Assembly: GCA_963742725.1 (NCBI GenBank)
Contig: CAVUMX010000001.1
Span: forward strand, 2,356,001 to 2,420,000
Reading direction: 5' to 3'
DNA from: CAVVAL01 sp963742725
GTDB lineage: Bacteria; Actinomycetota; Actinomycetes; Mycobacteriales; Cryptosporangiaceae
DNA length: 64,000 nucleotides
Shown here: one piece after another, positions 50,784 to 59,843 of the stretch
Position numbering within the stretch: position 1 is the first letter of the stretch
Layout of the letters: each line of letters opens with the position of its first letter
Position numbers and translations under genes: made by a program
The notes under the pieces: model-generated
Databases searched by the model: none
Told to the model about the DNA's origin: nothing
The model's input: only the letters and a program-made list of their open reading frames with translations

Positions 50784-53501
50784 GTGGGGGTGCACGGCAT
50801 CGTCGGCCGCGAGCGCCAGCTGAGGGACCTTGACCGGGGTCTGGCCGCTGCGCGCGCGGGCCACGGCGGGTTGGCGCTGGTCGAGGGCGACGCGGGTGCG
50901 GGCAAGACCGCGCTGGCCCACGCCCTGTCCGGACGCGCCCGTGACGCCGGCATGCGCGCTGTCTGGGGTGCGTGCCTGGAAGGAGAGGGGGCGCCTGCGT
51001 TCCGTCCGTGGACCCAGATCGTTCGCGCCCTCGGACGTTCGCTTCGGGGCGCCAACCGGCCGCAGCTGTTCGACGATGTGTTCGACGTACTCCGCGCGGG
51101 CTCCGCCGACCAGGGACTGCTCGTGGTCGTCGACGATCTGCACTGGGCGGACGTCCCCTCGATGAGGTTGTTGCAGTCGGTGGCCGCCGAGGTTCCTGAC
51201 TCCCGGATCTTCGTGGCGGGCCTGTACCGCGGCCGCGACGAACTCCGCGACGCCGCCTGGACGGATGCGCTGCGAGCGATCTGCCGGGAACGGGCGGTCA
51301 GCCGAATGGCCCTGGGGCCCCTTGCTCCGCACGAGGTCGACGAGCTGGCTCGCCGCACCCTCGGCGCCGAGCCGGACGAGGCGCTGCTCCAGACCGTGCA
51401 GCAGCGCTCCGAAGGCAACCCCCTGTTCGTCCTCGAACTGCTGCGCCTGGTCGAAGCGGCCGGACCGGCGGCTGGCCGGCTGCCGGGCGGCATCCGCGAG
51501 GTGATCGGGCGCCGCGTCGACCGGTTGCCCGAGGCGACCCGCGCGGTCGTCCGGGCGGCGTCCGTGCTCGGGCGGGAGTTCACCACCGGCCTTCTGGCCA
51601 ACATCCTGGACGAAGTGGTCAGCCTGGACGAGGCGGTCACGGCCGGGATCCTGGTGGTCGACGGGCACGCGTTGCGGTTCGACCACGTCCTCACGCAGGA
51701 AGTGCTGTACGACGAGCTGCCGACCACGGAACGCCAGCGCCTGCACGCACGGGCCGCCAAGGCCGGAGCGGACGGCGTCGACGCGCTCGCGCACCACCTC
51801 CGTCAGGCGGCGCCGCTCGGTGGCGACACGGGCGCAGAAGCCCTGCGCGTGACCTGCGAGGCCGCCGAACGCGCCGGCCGGCAGCTCGCCTACGAGCACG
51901 CGGCCTTTCAGTACCGGCAGGCGTTGGCGCTGTTGCGGCTGGTACCTGGGGCTGAAGCCCGGCGTCCGGAGCTGTTGCTGGCGCTGGCGCGGTCGGAGTT
52001 CAGGTCCGGCGCTGTCGAGGACGCCTGGCGATCATGCCGGGAGGCCGCCGACGAGGGCCGTGCGGCGGGTGACGCGACCGTCGTGGCCGATGCCGCCACG
52101 GTGCTCCAGAGCATCACGAACTCGTCGCTGACCGCGCAGATCCATGCCATGTGCCGGGACGCCCTGGCGATGCTGCACGGGTCGGATCCGGTCCGTGAGG
52201 CGCGGGTGCTGGCTCAGCTGGCCGTCACGTCCGACCCGTTCTCCAGCGCGGACAAGCCCGGCCTGGGCCACCGCGCGCTGCTCGCCGCCGAGGCGACCGG
52301 CGATCCCGAGGCCAGGTTCATGGCGATGCAGGCGCGTCACAAGGAGCTGGTGGACGCGCGGTACGTCCTGGAACGGCTGTCCCTCGGCGAGCGTGCGGTG
52401 CGGCTCGGACGCGAGATCGGCCGCGACGAGTACACGGCGTGGGGACATACCTGGCAGATGGAAGCGTTCTGGGAGCTCGGCCGGCGCGCGCAGGTCGACG
52501 CCGAGCTCGCGGCCCTGTCCGGACTGGTCGAGCACCTGCGGGAGCCGTTGTGGCGGTGGCGGCTCACGATGATCCAGGCCGTCGTCGCGTCGTACGAGGG
52601 CCGCTTCGACCAGGCCCGGGCGCTCGCCGACGAGGCGGCCGCGATCGGCCGTCGCGGCGGTCACGAGGACGCAGACTTCTTCCACCTCGTGCACACGGCA
52701 CATCTGGCCAGACATACGGGCATCGGATTCGACGACGCGGAACGTGGCGTGCGGCACTTCGTGGCGAGCGGTCCGTACCTGGCACGCGAGTGGCTCGCCG
52801 GTCTACTCGCCGCCGCGGGGAGGACCGACGAGGCCGCGGCGGAGTGGGACGCGGTGAAGCCACATCTCGACTCCGTTCCCCGTACCGTCCCGGAGTGGAT
52901 CGTCATCGCGGTGGGTAGCGCCGAGCTGAGCGTGCTCTTCGGGGACCGCGCGACGGGCGCCACCATCTATCCGGACCTCCTGCCTTACGCGGACCGGCTG
53001 GTCAGCATCCTGGCCCACACGCCGATCGAGGGCCCGGTGACGCTCTATCTCGGGATGCTCGCCACCCTCGCGGAGGACTGGGCGGTCGCCGAGTCGCACC
53101 TGCGCGCTGCCGTCGCGATGAGCCGGGCGACCGGATCACCGCCGTACGAGGCCGCCGCTGAACTGGCCACCGCACGTCTTCTGCTCGCGCGGTCCCGGCC
53201 GGCCGAGGCGATGGGCCACATCGACTCGACCCTGCGCATCGCCCGCCGCCTCGGCATGGCGCCGCTGGCAGCCGAGGCGGCCGCGGTTCGGGAAGCAGCG
53301 CGGAAGCCGGTGTTGTCGCCGCGCGAGCACGAGGTCGCCGGGCTCGTCGCGGATGGGCTCAGCAACCGCCAGATCGCTCACCGGCTTCATCTGTCCGAGC
53401 GGACCGCCGAGAACCACGTCGCGCACATCCTGACCAAGCTCGGCTTCGACTCGCGCGCCCGCATCGCCGCCTGGTACGCAGCCGACCAGCGCCACGATTG
53501 A
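50784..53501 (+). CDS. LAL-type LuxR family regulator with AAA ATPase
   Basis: This 905-residue regulator has an N-terminal AAA/P-loop domain (Walker A EGDAGAGKT near residue 35; Walker B LLVVVDDLHWAD) and a long helical TPR-like middle. The C-terminal LuxR helix-turn-helix is LSPREHEVAGLVADGLSNRQIAHRLHLSERTAENHVAHILTKLGF. LAL proteins usually activate neighbouring genes in response to a ligand. The cluster starting 92 bases downstream (ABM-like protein, membrane protein, multicopper oxidase) is the natural target. GTG at 50784 or 50790 may start it. Confidence 0.88.
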   Translation: MGVHGIVGRERQLRDLDRGLAAARAGHGGLALVEGDAGAGKTALAHALSGRARDAGMRAVWGACLEGEGAPAFRPWTQIVRALGRSLRGANRPQLFDDVFDVLRAGSADQGLLVVVDDLHWADVPSMRLLQSVAAEVPDSRIFVAGLYRGRDELRDAAWTDALRAICRERAVSRMALGPLAPHEVDELARRTLGAEPDEALLQTVQQRSEGNPLFVLELLRLVEAAGPAAGRLPGGIREVIGRRVDRLPEATRAVVRAASVLGREFTTGLLANILDEVVSLDEAVTAGILVVDGHALRFDHVLTQEVLYDELPTTERQRLHARAAKAGADGVDALAHHLRQAAPLGGDTGAEALRVTCEAAERAGRQLAYEHAAFQYRQALALLRLVPGAEARRPELLLALARSEFRSGAVEDAWRSCREAADEGRAAGDATVVADAATVLQSITNSSLTAQIHAMCRDALAMLHGSDPVREARVLAQLAVTSDPFSSADKPGLGHRALLAAEATGDPEARFMAMQARHKELVDARYVLERLSLGERAVRLGREIGRDEYTAWGHTWQMEAFWELGRRAQVDAELAALSGLVEHLREPLWRWRLTMIQAVVASYEGRFDQARALADEAAAIGRRGGHEDADFFHLVHTAHLARHTGIGFDDAERGVRHFVASGPYLAREWLAGLLAAAGRTDEAAAEWDAVKPHLDSVPRTVPEWIVIAVGSAELSVLFGDRATGATIYPDLLPYADRLVSILAHTPIEGPVTLYLGMLATLAEDWAVAESHLRAAVAMSRATGSPPYEAAAELATARLLLARSRPAEAMGHIDSTLRIARRLGMAPLAAEAAAVREAARKPVLSPREHEVAGLVADGLSNRQIAHRLHLSERTAENHVAHILTKLGFDSRARIAAWYAADQRHD

Positions 53502-53593
53502 GTGGTCCGGTGAGTGGTTTCGCCGATGGCGGCCGCTCCGGACCTTCCTAGCGTGACCGGTGTTGTCACTGATCACGCGAGGAGGCGGGCGCG

Positions 53594-53887
53594 ATGCACG
53601 CGATCGTCGGTATCTGGTCCCTTGACGCGGACCAGCGAGAAACACAGGAGCAGGCGGTCCACCAGGAGATGTCGCTCCTCCAGGCACAGCCTGGCTTCGT
53701 CTCCTGCTACTGGATGACCGACCCGCTGACCGGGAAGGGCCACGCCACCGTCGTCTTCGACAGCGAGGCCCGCGCCGCCGCGTTCAAGGAAGTCATCGAG
53801 AGCGGAGCCAGCCATGCCGCGCAGGCGGGCGCCGTGGGCGACATCCTCGCGCTCGTCGAGGTCACGGCCCATGCGAGCGCGTCATGA
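53594..53887 (+). CDS. Small ABM/dimeric alpha-beta barrel-like protein, 97 aa
   Basis: The sequence MHAIVGIWSLDADQRETQEQ, PGFVSCYWMTDPLTGKGHATVVFDSEARAAAFKE fits a dimeric alpha/beta barrel of the antibiotic-biosynthesis-monooxygenase type, but catalytic residues cannot be assigned. GAGGAGG upstream makes it well translated. It is the first gene after the LAL regulator. Its stop overlaps an ATG at 53884. Confidence 0.7.
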   Translation: MHAIVGIWSLDADQRETQEQAVHQEMSLLQAQPGFVSCYWMTDPLTGKGHATVVFDSEARAAAFKEVIESGASHAAQAGAVGDILALVEVTAHASAS

Positions 53888-54041
53888 ACCGCCACGCGCG
53901 GATGACCGCCGGGACGGCCGGCATCGCCACCGTGAGGTCGGCGGCGGTCAACCCGCGTTCTCGGCGGCGGCACCGGAGATCCTGCGGTTCTTCGAGACCC
54001 GGGACCCGGCGCTGTTCGCGGCGCCCGGCCGGCCAGTCTGA
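53884..54041 (+). pseudogene. Probable frameshifted remnant between coupled genes
   Basis: An ATG coupled to the previous stop (ATGA) opens MNRHARMTAGTAGIATV, which then becomes Arg-rich. The other frame continues with a protein-like end, QPAFSAAAPEILRFFETRDP and ALFAAPGRPV, and stops at 54041. Joining the two by one frameshift near 53935-53950 gives a sensible short protein. The undisrupted first frame also runs to 54063, overlapping the next start. I favour a frameshifted relic; a sequencing error is possible. Confidence 0.45.
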
Positions 54042-54059
54042 GTTCGTCGGAGCCACATC

Positions 54060-54470
54060 ATGAAGACGCTCGTGATCCTGCGCGTGCCGCTCGTCGTGCA
54101 CGCCGCGTCGGTGGCGATGCAGCCGGTGCTCGCAGGGCGCTACCTCTCCGGTGACTACGACGCGCTGGCCGTGCACCAGGCCAACTCGTTCGTCCTGCAC
54201 GGCGCGGTCGTGGTCGCGTTCTTCGCCGCGCTGGCCTACTGGCGGGTCGGGAAGGGGCGAGGTTGGCCCGCGCTGATGCTGCTCGCGCTGTTCCTGGTCG
54301 AAGGCTTCCAGGTCCAGTTCGGGTACGAGCGGCAACTCGCGATCCACATCCCGCTCGGCGTGGCGATCGTGGCCACGGCCGTATGGCTTGCGGTGTGGTC
54401 GTTCACCGCGAACGCCCGGCGGACGCGGTCCCCGAAGCAGGTGAGGGTCGATGAGTATCAGCCGGCGTGA
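54060..54470 (+). CDS. Small integral membrane protein, 136 aa
   Basis: Four hydrophobic segments are visible (LVILRVPLVVHAASVAM, FVLHGAVVVAFFAALAYW, WPALMLLALFLVEGFQV, IHIPLGVAIVATAVWLAVWSF), with histidines in helices 1, 2 and 4 that could bind heme or metal. The C-terminus is basic and cytoplasmic. GGAG lies seven bases before the ATG. The last 20 bases overlap the multicopper oxidase gene. A role with that exported oxidase, for example in electron or metal supply, is an inference. Confidence 0.65.
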   Translation: MKTLVILRVPLVVHAASVAMQPVLAGRYLSGDYDALAVHQANSFVLHGAVVVAFFAALAYWRVGKGRGWPALMLLALFLVEGFQVQFGYERQLAIHIPLGVAIVATAVWLAVWSFTANARRTRSPKQVRVDEYQPA

Positions 54471-55872
54471 CCTTCTCCGCGGCGCGGCGGCGGTCGGTGC
54501 CGCGGGACTCGTCGGGTGTGGACGGGGGATGACCGGGCAGACCGTCCGGAGCGCACGGCCACTGCCTCGACGCTTCGCCGTGCCGCTGCCGATCCCGACC
54601 GCGCTCGAACCGGTGCGCAGCGATGCCACCACCGACTACTTCGCGATGGACCAGCGTGCGGCGATGGTCGAGTTGATCCCCGGAGTACGCACCGAGGTGT
54701 TCGGCTACAACGGGACGTTCCCCGGTCCGATGCTCCGGACCCGGAGTGGGCGGCGGGTCGTCGTCCGTCACCGGAACGCGTTGGCGTCACCGACCGTCGT
54801 GCACCTGCACGGTGGCCACACGCCGGCCGCGAGTGACGGCTACCCGACCGACCTGGTCCAGCCCGGCGCGTCACGCGACTATGTGTATCCGATGCGCCAG
54901 CGCGCGGCGACGCTCTGGTACCACGACCACGCGATGGACATGACTTCCTCGCAGGTCTACAAGGGACTGTTGGGACTCCACGTCGTCACCGACGACGAGG
55001 ACGACGCGCTGCCGCTGCCGCGCGGCGACCGGGACGTCCCGCTGGTCATCACCGACCGGTCGTTCGACGAGGACGGATCGTTCAGGTATCCGGGTCACCA
55101 TCACCACGGGGTCGCGGACTCTCACGTCGAGGGCGTGCTCGGCGACGTGATGCTCGTCAACGGGGCGCCGTGGCCGGTTCTGGAGGTCGACGCCGTCCGC
55201 TACCGGTTGAGGGTGTTGAACGCGTGCAGCGCGCGGCGCCTGGCGCTGGCACTCGACCCGGGCGGGCCGCTGGTCCAGATCGGATCGGACGGCGGCCTCC
55301 TGGCCAGGCCGGTGACGCACCAGCGGCTGGTCGCCGCGCCGGGGGAGCGGTTCGACCTGGTCGTCGACTTCTCGCGGTACGAGGTCGGGGCGCGGGTCTC
55401 GTTCGGCGACGTCCTGCGGTTCGTGGTTGCCCGCCGGGGCCGCGACGACACCCGGGTGCCGGACCGGTTGTCCGAGGTCGCACCCCTGCGCACGGCGAAG
55501 GCCCGGGTACGTCACTGGCGGCTGACCCGCGGCGACGTGCACGGGCGCAAGGGATGGGTGATCAACGGCAAGCCGTTCGACCCCGACCGCATCGATGCCA
55601 TCGTGCCGCTGGGCGAGGTCGAGGTCTGGCGGTTCCACAGCGACCTGCACCACCCGGTGCACGTCCATCTCAATCCGTTCCAGGTCGTCGGTCGCGGCGG
55701 CCACGAACCGGGCGACTACGACGCCGGATGGAAGGACACCGTCGACGTACGTCCGGCCGAGCACGTGGACATCGCCGTCCGGTTCACGGACCACGCCGGC
55801 CGGTACCTCGTCCACTGCCACAACCTCGAACACGAGGACCTGATGATGATGTCCGCCTTCCAGACCCGATGA
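54451..55872 (+). CDS. Tat-exported multicopper oxidase
   Basis: The 473-residue enzyme starts with a twin-arginine signal SRRDLLRGAAAVGAAGLVGCG; the Cys may be lipidated. Copper motifs are all present: VHLHGGH and WYHDHAMD (type 2/3), HHPVHVHLNPF, and HCHNLEHEDLMMM (type 1 and 3, with axial Met). It resembles CotA/bilirubin-oxidase-type three-domain enzymes that oxidise phenols, bilirubin or Cu(I). Overlap with genes on both sides shows an operon with two small membrane proteins. Confidence 0.9.
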   Translation: MSISRRDLLRGAAAVGAAGLVGCGRGMTGQTVRSARPLPRRFAVPLPIPTALEPVRSDATTDYFAMDQRAAMVELIPGVRTEVFGYNGTFPGPMLRTRSGRRVVVRHRNALASPTVVHLHGGHTPAASDGYPTDLVQPGASRDYVYPMRQRAATLWYHDHAMDMTSSQVYKGLLGLHVVTDDEDDALPLPRGDRDVPLVITDRSFDEDGSFRYPGHHHHGVADSHVEGVLGDVMLVNGAPWPVLEVDAVRYRLRVLNACSARRLALALDPGGPLVQIGSDGGLLARPVTHQRLVAAPGERFDLVVDFSRYEVGARVSFGDVLRFVVARRGRDDTRVPDRLSEVAPLRTAKARVRHWRLTRGDVHGRKGWVINGKPFDPDRIDAIVPLGEVEVWRFHSDLHHPVHVHLNPFQVVGRGGHEPGDYDAGWKDTVDVRPAEHVDIAVRFTDHAGRYLVHCHNLEHEDLMMMSAFQTR

Positions 55873-55883
55873 GGGGGAAGACC

Positions 55884-56477
55884 ATGTCCGTTCGCAGATC
55901 CGGACTGCTCTGCGCAGCCGGCGGGCTCGTCGGCGGGTTGGGTGCGGTGTTCACCGCCCTGTACCCGCCGGCCGTGCCGGACACCCAGATGAGTTACCCG
56001 TACACCCCCACCGGCTTCGTCGTCGCCGAGATCGTCTGGGCGGTGTGCTTCGCGGCGATCCTCGTCGGCACGATCGGGTTGGCCGTGTCCGGCGCGACCG
56101 GCACCTCTCGCACCGGCCTGCGGGTCGCCGGGATCGGCATCGCCGGCGTGACCCTGTTCGACCTGACGTTCGCCTTCCTGGCCGACGCGCCCATGGACGA
56201 TCCCGCCGGCATGGTGATGGGGATCGGAATCTGGTTGTCGTCCGTGGTGGCCGGGGTCGGCTACGTACTCGCCGGACTCGCGGTACGGCGGGCCGGGTTG
56301 TGGCAGGGCTGGCGGGCGGCCGTACCGCTGGTGTGCGGTCTGTACGTGTTCCTCGTCCTGCTGCCGATCCCGCTCATGGGGGTGTCGATCCACTGGCCGA
56401 TCGGCGGCTGGTGCCTCTGCTTCGCCGCCCTGGGCGTGGCCCTCGCACAGGAGCGGGTGCCCGTGCCGGCTCTGTGA
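55884..56477 (+). CDS. Integral membrane protein, 197 aa, unknown
   Basis: Six hydrophobic helices occupy most of the chain: GLLCAAGGLVGGLGAVFTALY, VVAEIVWAVCFAAILVGTIGL, VAGIGIAGVTLFDLTFAFLA, a helix near VMGIGIWLSSVVAGVGYVLA, LVCGLYVFLVLLPIPLMGV and a last one near WCLCFAALGVAL. No family is recognised. ATG at 55884 has GAGGGGG upstream; an earlier ATG at 55869 overlaps the oxidase stop. It ends the oxidase operon at a hairpin. Confidence 0.65.
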   Translation: MSVRRSGLLCAAGGLVGGLGAVFTALYPPAVPDTQMSYPYTPTGFVVAEIVWAVCFAAILVGTIGLAVSGATGTSRTGLRVAGIGIAGVTLFDLTFAFLADAPMDDPAGMVMGIGIWLSSVVAGVGYVLAGLAVRRAGLWQGWRAAVPLVCGLYVFLVLLPIPLMGVSIHWPIGGWCLCFAALGVALAQERVPVPAL

Positions 56478-56483
56478 TCACCG

Positions 56484-56523
56484 CAACATCGCCCCGAAAT
56501 AGGCATCAATCGGGGCGATGTTG
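56484..56523 (+). terminator. Hairpin terminator after the oxidase operon
   Basis: CAACATCGCCCCGA at 56484-56497 pairs perfectly with TCGGGGCGATGTTG at 56510-56523 around a 12-base loop. Confidence 0.8.
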
Positions 56524-56613
56524 GCGTCTGTGCTCATCCGTTCGTCCCGACGCGTGGACAGCGCCTTGACCGGGCCGGGCTTGTCCTTCAATCTCTACTT
56601 AATCTAGGGGAAT

Positions 56614-56626
56614 TACCGATCCGGTA
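56614..56626 (+). promoter_or_regulatory. Palindromic operator candidate for the Rrf2 regulator
   Basis: TACCG-ATC-CGGTA is a perfect 5-3-5 palindrome 16 bases before the start of the binding-protein gene, in an AT-rich patch. CymR-like Rrf2 repressors of sulfur genes bind short palindromes in such positions. The regulator gene ends the same cluster. Confidence 0.55.
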
Positions 56627-56641
56627 GATGAAGGAGCCAAT

Positions 56642-57676
56642 ATGAGATCCCGCGCGCTGGCCGTAGCCGCGTTGTTCAGCGTGGCCGTCACCGCCAGCGC
56701 GTGTGGCGACGATGCCGCCTCCTCCGGACCGACCGAACTGCGTCTCGGCTACTTCCCGAACGTCACCCACGCCCAGGCGCTCGTGGGCGTTGACCAGGGC
56801 ATCTTCGCGAAGGCGCTGGGCTCGGACGTGAAGCTCACGACGAAGACGTTCAACGCCGGCCCGGCAGCGGTCGAGGCCCTGTTCTCGGACGCCATCGACA
56901 TCACCTACATCGGCCCCGGCCCGGCCACCAACGCGTACGCGAAGTCGAAGGGCAAGGCCGTCCGGGTCATCGCCGGTGCCGCCGCGAACGGTGCCGCGCT
57001 GGTCGTGAAGCCGTCGATCACGAGCGTCGAGCAGCTCAAGGGCAAGAAGATCGCCACCCCGCAGCTCGGCAACACCCAGGACATCGCCCTGCGGTACTTC
57101 CTCAAGGAAAAGGGCCTCAAGACCAACAAGGACGGCGGCGGCGACGTCTCCATCCTCCCGCAGGAGAACTCCCAGACCCTCCAGACCTTCACGGAGGGAT
57201 CGATCGACGGCGCCTGGGTGCCGGAGCCGTGGGCGTACCGCCTGCAGGCCGAGGCCGGCGGCAAGGTCCTGGTGGACGAGCGCGACCTGTGGCCGGACAA
57301 GAAGTTCGTCACGACCCACATCGTCGTCCGGACGGCGTTCCTGAAGGAGCACCCGGACGTCGTCAAGAAGTTCCTCGCCGGCCACGTCGAGGCGACGGAC
57401 AGGATCAACGCCGACCCGGCCGGCGCGCAGCAGGCCGTGGCCGACGGCATCGGCAAGATCACCGGCAAGCCGCTCAAGCTGGAGGTCGTCGCCGGTGGCT
57501 GGAAGACCCTCGTGTTCACCGACGACCCGGTCGCCAGCTCCCTGATCGAGGGCGCCAGGCACGCCCAGGACGTCGAGCTGCTCGACCCGGTCGACGACCT
57601 CGAAGCCATCTACGACCTCGCCCCGCTCAACGACGTCCTCAAGGACAAGAGCAAGGAACAGGTGAGTGGACCATGA
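56642..57676 (+). CDS. ABC transporter substrate-binding lipoprotein, SsuA/TauA-like
   Basis: The 344-residue protein has a lipoprotein signal with lipobox TASAC at Cys21. The periplasmic-binding fold of the NMT1/SsuA group follows: LRLGYFPNVTHAQALVGVDQGIFAKAL, DITYIGPGPATNAYAKS, KIATPQLGNTQDIALRYFLKE, and DGAWVPEPWAYRL. It should capture an organosulfonate or similar anion outside the cell. AAGGAG precedes the ATG. ATGA overlap with the ATPase gene. Confidence 0.88.
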   Translation: MRSRALAVAALFSVAVTASACGDDAASSGPTELRLGYFPNVTHAQALVGVDQGIFAKALGSDVKLTTKTFNAGPAAVEALFSDAIDITYIGPGPATNAYAKSKGKAVRVIAGAAANGAALVVKPSITSVEQLKGKKIATPQLGNTQDIALRYFLKEKGLKTNKDGGGDVSILPQENSQTLQTFTEGSIDGAWVPEPWAYRLQAEAGGKVLVDERDLWPDKKFVTTHIVVRTAFLKEHPDVVKKFLAGHVEATDRINADPAGAQQAVADGIGKITGKPLKLEVVAGGWKTLVFTDDPVASSLIEGARHAQDVELLDPVDDLEAIYDLAPLNDVLKDKSKEQVSGP

Positions 57677-58443
57677 CAACCCGGACGATCGCGCCGCCTG
57701 TCCCGGCGGTCGTGCTCAGCGAGGTATCCAAGGTGTACGGGCGCGGCGACACGGCCGTGCTCGCCCTTGACCGGCTCAGCCTCACCGTCAAGCCGGGCGA
57801 GTTCGTGTGTCTCGTCGGGGCCTCGGGCTGCGGCAAGAGCACGCTGCTGAACATCGTGTCCGGACTGGACAAGGCCAGCGCCGGCACGATCGACACCGGC
57901 GGCGCCGAAGCCGCGCTGATGTTCCAGGAGCCGGCGCTGTTCCCGTGGCGCAGCGTCGTCGCGAACGTCGAGATGCCGCTGAAGCTGCGCGGCGTCGGGC
58001 GGGCGGAACGGCGCCGGCGGGCCATGGAACTGCTCGCGGCCGTCCACCTGACCGAGTTCGCCGGCCGGCAGCCGCACGAGCTGTCCGGCGGCATGCGGCA
58101 GCGGGTCGCGCTGGCCCGCACGCTGGCGATGGACAGTCCGGTGCTGCTCATGGACGAGCCGTTCGGCGCGCTCGACGCCATGACCCGCGACATCCTCCAC
58201 GACGAACTCGAACGGATCTGGACCGAGCGGTCCCTGTCGATCGTCTTCGTGACCCACAACGTGCGCGAGGCGGCGCGGCTCGGCGATCGGATCGTCGTGC
58301 TGTCGAGCCGTCCGGGCCGCGCGGTGGCCGAGTTCCCCGTGGACCTCCCGCGCCCGCGCCGCATCGACTCGCCCGCCATCGCGGCCCTCGCCGCCACCGT
58401 GACGGACCGGCTCAAGGAGGAGGTGCGCCGCCATGGCAGCTAA
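57673..58443 (+). CDS. ABC transporter ATPase, SsuB/TauB-like
   Basis: The 256-residue ATPase has Walker A VGASGCGKST (near 48), Q-loop FQEPALFPW, signature LSGGMRQR, Walker B VLLMDEPFGALD and H-loop VFVTHN. This is the standard layout of nitrate/sulfonate/taurine importer ATPases. Overlaps on both sides put it in the importer operon. Confidence 0.92.
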   Translation: MTTRTIAPPVPAVVLSEVSKVYGRGDTAVLALDRLSLTVKPGEFVCLVGASGCGKSTLLNIVSGLDKASAGTIDTGGAEAALMFQEPALFPWRSVVANVEMPLKLRGVGRAERRRRAMELLAAVHLTEFAGRQPHELSGGMRQRVALARTLAMDSPVLLMDEPFGALDAMTRDILHDELERIWTERSLSIVFVTHNVREAARLGDRIVVLSSRPGRAVAEFPVDLPRPRRIDSPAIAALAATVTDRLKEEVRRHGS

Positions 58444-59332
58444 CCGCGCACCGGCTCCGCCAATCGAGAACCTCAGGACCGCCCGCACGGCGGCGGAAAT
58501 CGCCGGGCTCGACGCGCTGGACCTCGGCGGTGGCCGTACCAGGTCCCGCGCCGAGAAGGTCTGGTCGATCGTCTGGCCGAAGCTGGCCGCGATCACGCTC
58601 GCGCTCGGCCTGTGGCAACTCGTCGTCCTGACGGGCTGGAAGGACGAGTGGATCCTCCCCGGCCCGGTGACGGTCTTCGAGGAGCTGTTCCGCCTCGCGC
58701 CCACCGGCGAGTTCTGGGACGCCGTCGGCACCACCGCGCGGCGTGCGGTGGCCGGGTTCGCGTTCGCGACCGTCCTCGGACTGCTGTTGGGTGTGGCCGT
58801 GGCCCGCTCGCGCGTGCTGCGGACGGCGCTCGGCTCGTTCATCACCGGCCTCCAGACGATGCCGTCGATCGCCTGGTTCCCGCTCGCGATCGTGCTGTTC
58901 AAGCTGAGCGAGGAGGCCATGTTCTTCGTGGTCGTGCTCGGCGCGGCGCCGTCGATCGCCAACGGCGTGATCACCGGGGTCGACTTCGTCTCGCCCGTCC
59001 TGGTCCGGGCCGGTCGCAACCTGGGCGCCCGTGGCCTGGCCCTCTACCGGTACGTGATCGGGCCGGCGTCGCTGCCCGCGATCGTGGCCGGGCTCAAGCA
59101 GGGCTGGGCGTTCGCGTGGCGGTCCCTCATGGCCGGTGAGCTGCTGGTACAGATCCCGAACGCGCCGTCGATCGGGGCCAACCTCAGCCACTCCCGCGAC
59201 CAGACGGACTACGCCGGGATGATCGCGTACATGATCGTGATCCTGGTCTTCGGCATCGTGATCGACGTCCTTTTCAATGCCGCCAACAACCGGATCCGCC
59301 GTCGGTGGGGGCTGGCAGATGCCGGGCAGTGA
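58433..59332 (+). CDS. ABC transporter permease, SsuC/TauC-like
   Basis: The 299-residue membrane protein has six or so helices and the EAA loop GRNLGARGLALYRYVIGPASLPAIVAGLKQG. The conserved FITGLQTMPSIAWFPLAIVLF is typical of sulfonate/taurine permeases. The N-terminal 45 residues are a hydrophilic extension. It overlaps the ATPase gene by 11 bases and is followed 55 bases later by the Rrf2 gene. Confidence 0.9.
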   Translation: MAANRAPAPPIENLRTARTAAEIAGLDALDLGGGRTRSRAEKVWSIVWPKLAAITLALGLWQLVVLTGWKDEWILPGPVTVFEELFRLAPTGEFWDAVGTTARRAVAGFAFATVLGLLLGVAVARSRVLRTALGSFITGLQTMPSIAWFPLAIVLFKLSEEAMFFVVVLGAAPSIANGVITGVDFVSPVLVRAGRNLGARGLALYRYVIGPASLPAIVAGLKQGWAFAWRSLMAGELLVQIPNAPSIGANLSHSRDQTDYAGMIAYMIVILVFGIVIDVLFNAANNRIRRRWGLADAGQ

Positions 59333-59387
59333 CGATTCCCCGGGGTGGCCCCGCGCAGGGGGAGCCAAGGGACGGCATCATGGGGGT

Positions 59388-59843
59388 ATGCAGATCTCGG
59401 CACGGGCGGACTACGCGGTACGTGCCTTGCTCGCGCTCGCGGCGGACGAGGCCGAGTCGGCTACGGCCCAGGTCCTCGCCGACCGGCAGGCGCTGCCGCG
59501 GAAGTTCCTGGAAGCGATCCTGTCCGACCTGAGGCGTGGCGGGCTGGTCCGGAGCCAGCGCGGCGCCGAGGGCGGCTACCGGCTGGCCCGGCCAGCCTCC
59601 GACATCACGGTCGGCGACGTGCTCCGCGCCGTCGACGGGCCGCTGGCCGGCGTCCGGGGTGAGCGCCCCGAGAACTCCAGCTACGACGGCGCCGCCGAAC
59701 ACCTCCAGACCGTCTGGGTCGCGGTACGGGCGGCCGTCCGCAGCGTGCTCGACGAGGTGAGCCTCGCCGACATCCTCGCCGCGGAGTTCCCGCCGCACGT
59801 CCAGGGGCTGGTCGACGCCCCCGGAGCGTGGTCGCGCCGCTAG
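59388..59843 (+). CDS. Rrf2 family transcriptional regulator without Fe-S cysteines
   Basis: The 151-residue protein begins MQISARADYAVRALLALA and has the Rrf2 winged helix (LPRKFLEAILSDLRRGGLVRSQRGAEGGYRLARPASDITVGDVLRAVDGPL). The three cysteines that hold an Fe-S cluster in IscR or NsrR are absent, as in CymR-type sulfur regulators. It lies at the end of the importer cluster and probably represses it through the palindrome at 56614. ATG at 59388 is at the family start. Its stop overlaps the end of the convergent DinB gene. Confidence 0.88.
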   Translation: MQISARADYAVRALLALAADEAESATAQVLADRQALPRKFLEAILSDLRRGGLVRSQRGAEGGYRLARPASDITVGDVLRAVDGPLAGVRGERPENSSYDGAAEHLQTVWVAVRAAVRSVLDEVSLADILAAEFPPHVQGLVDAPGAWSRR

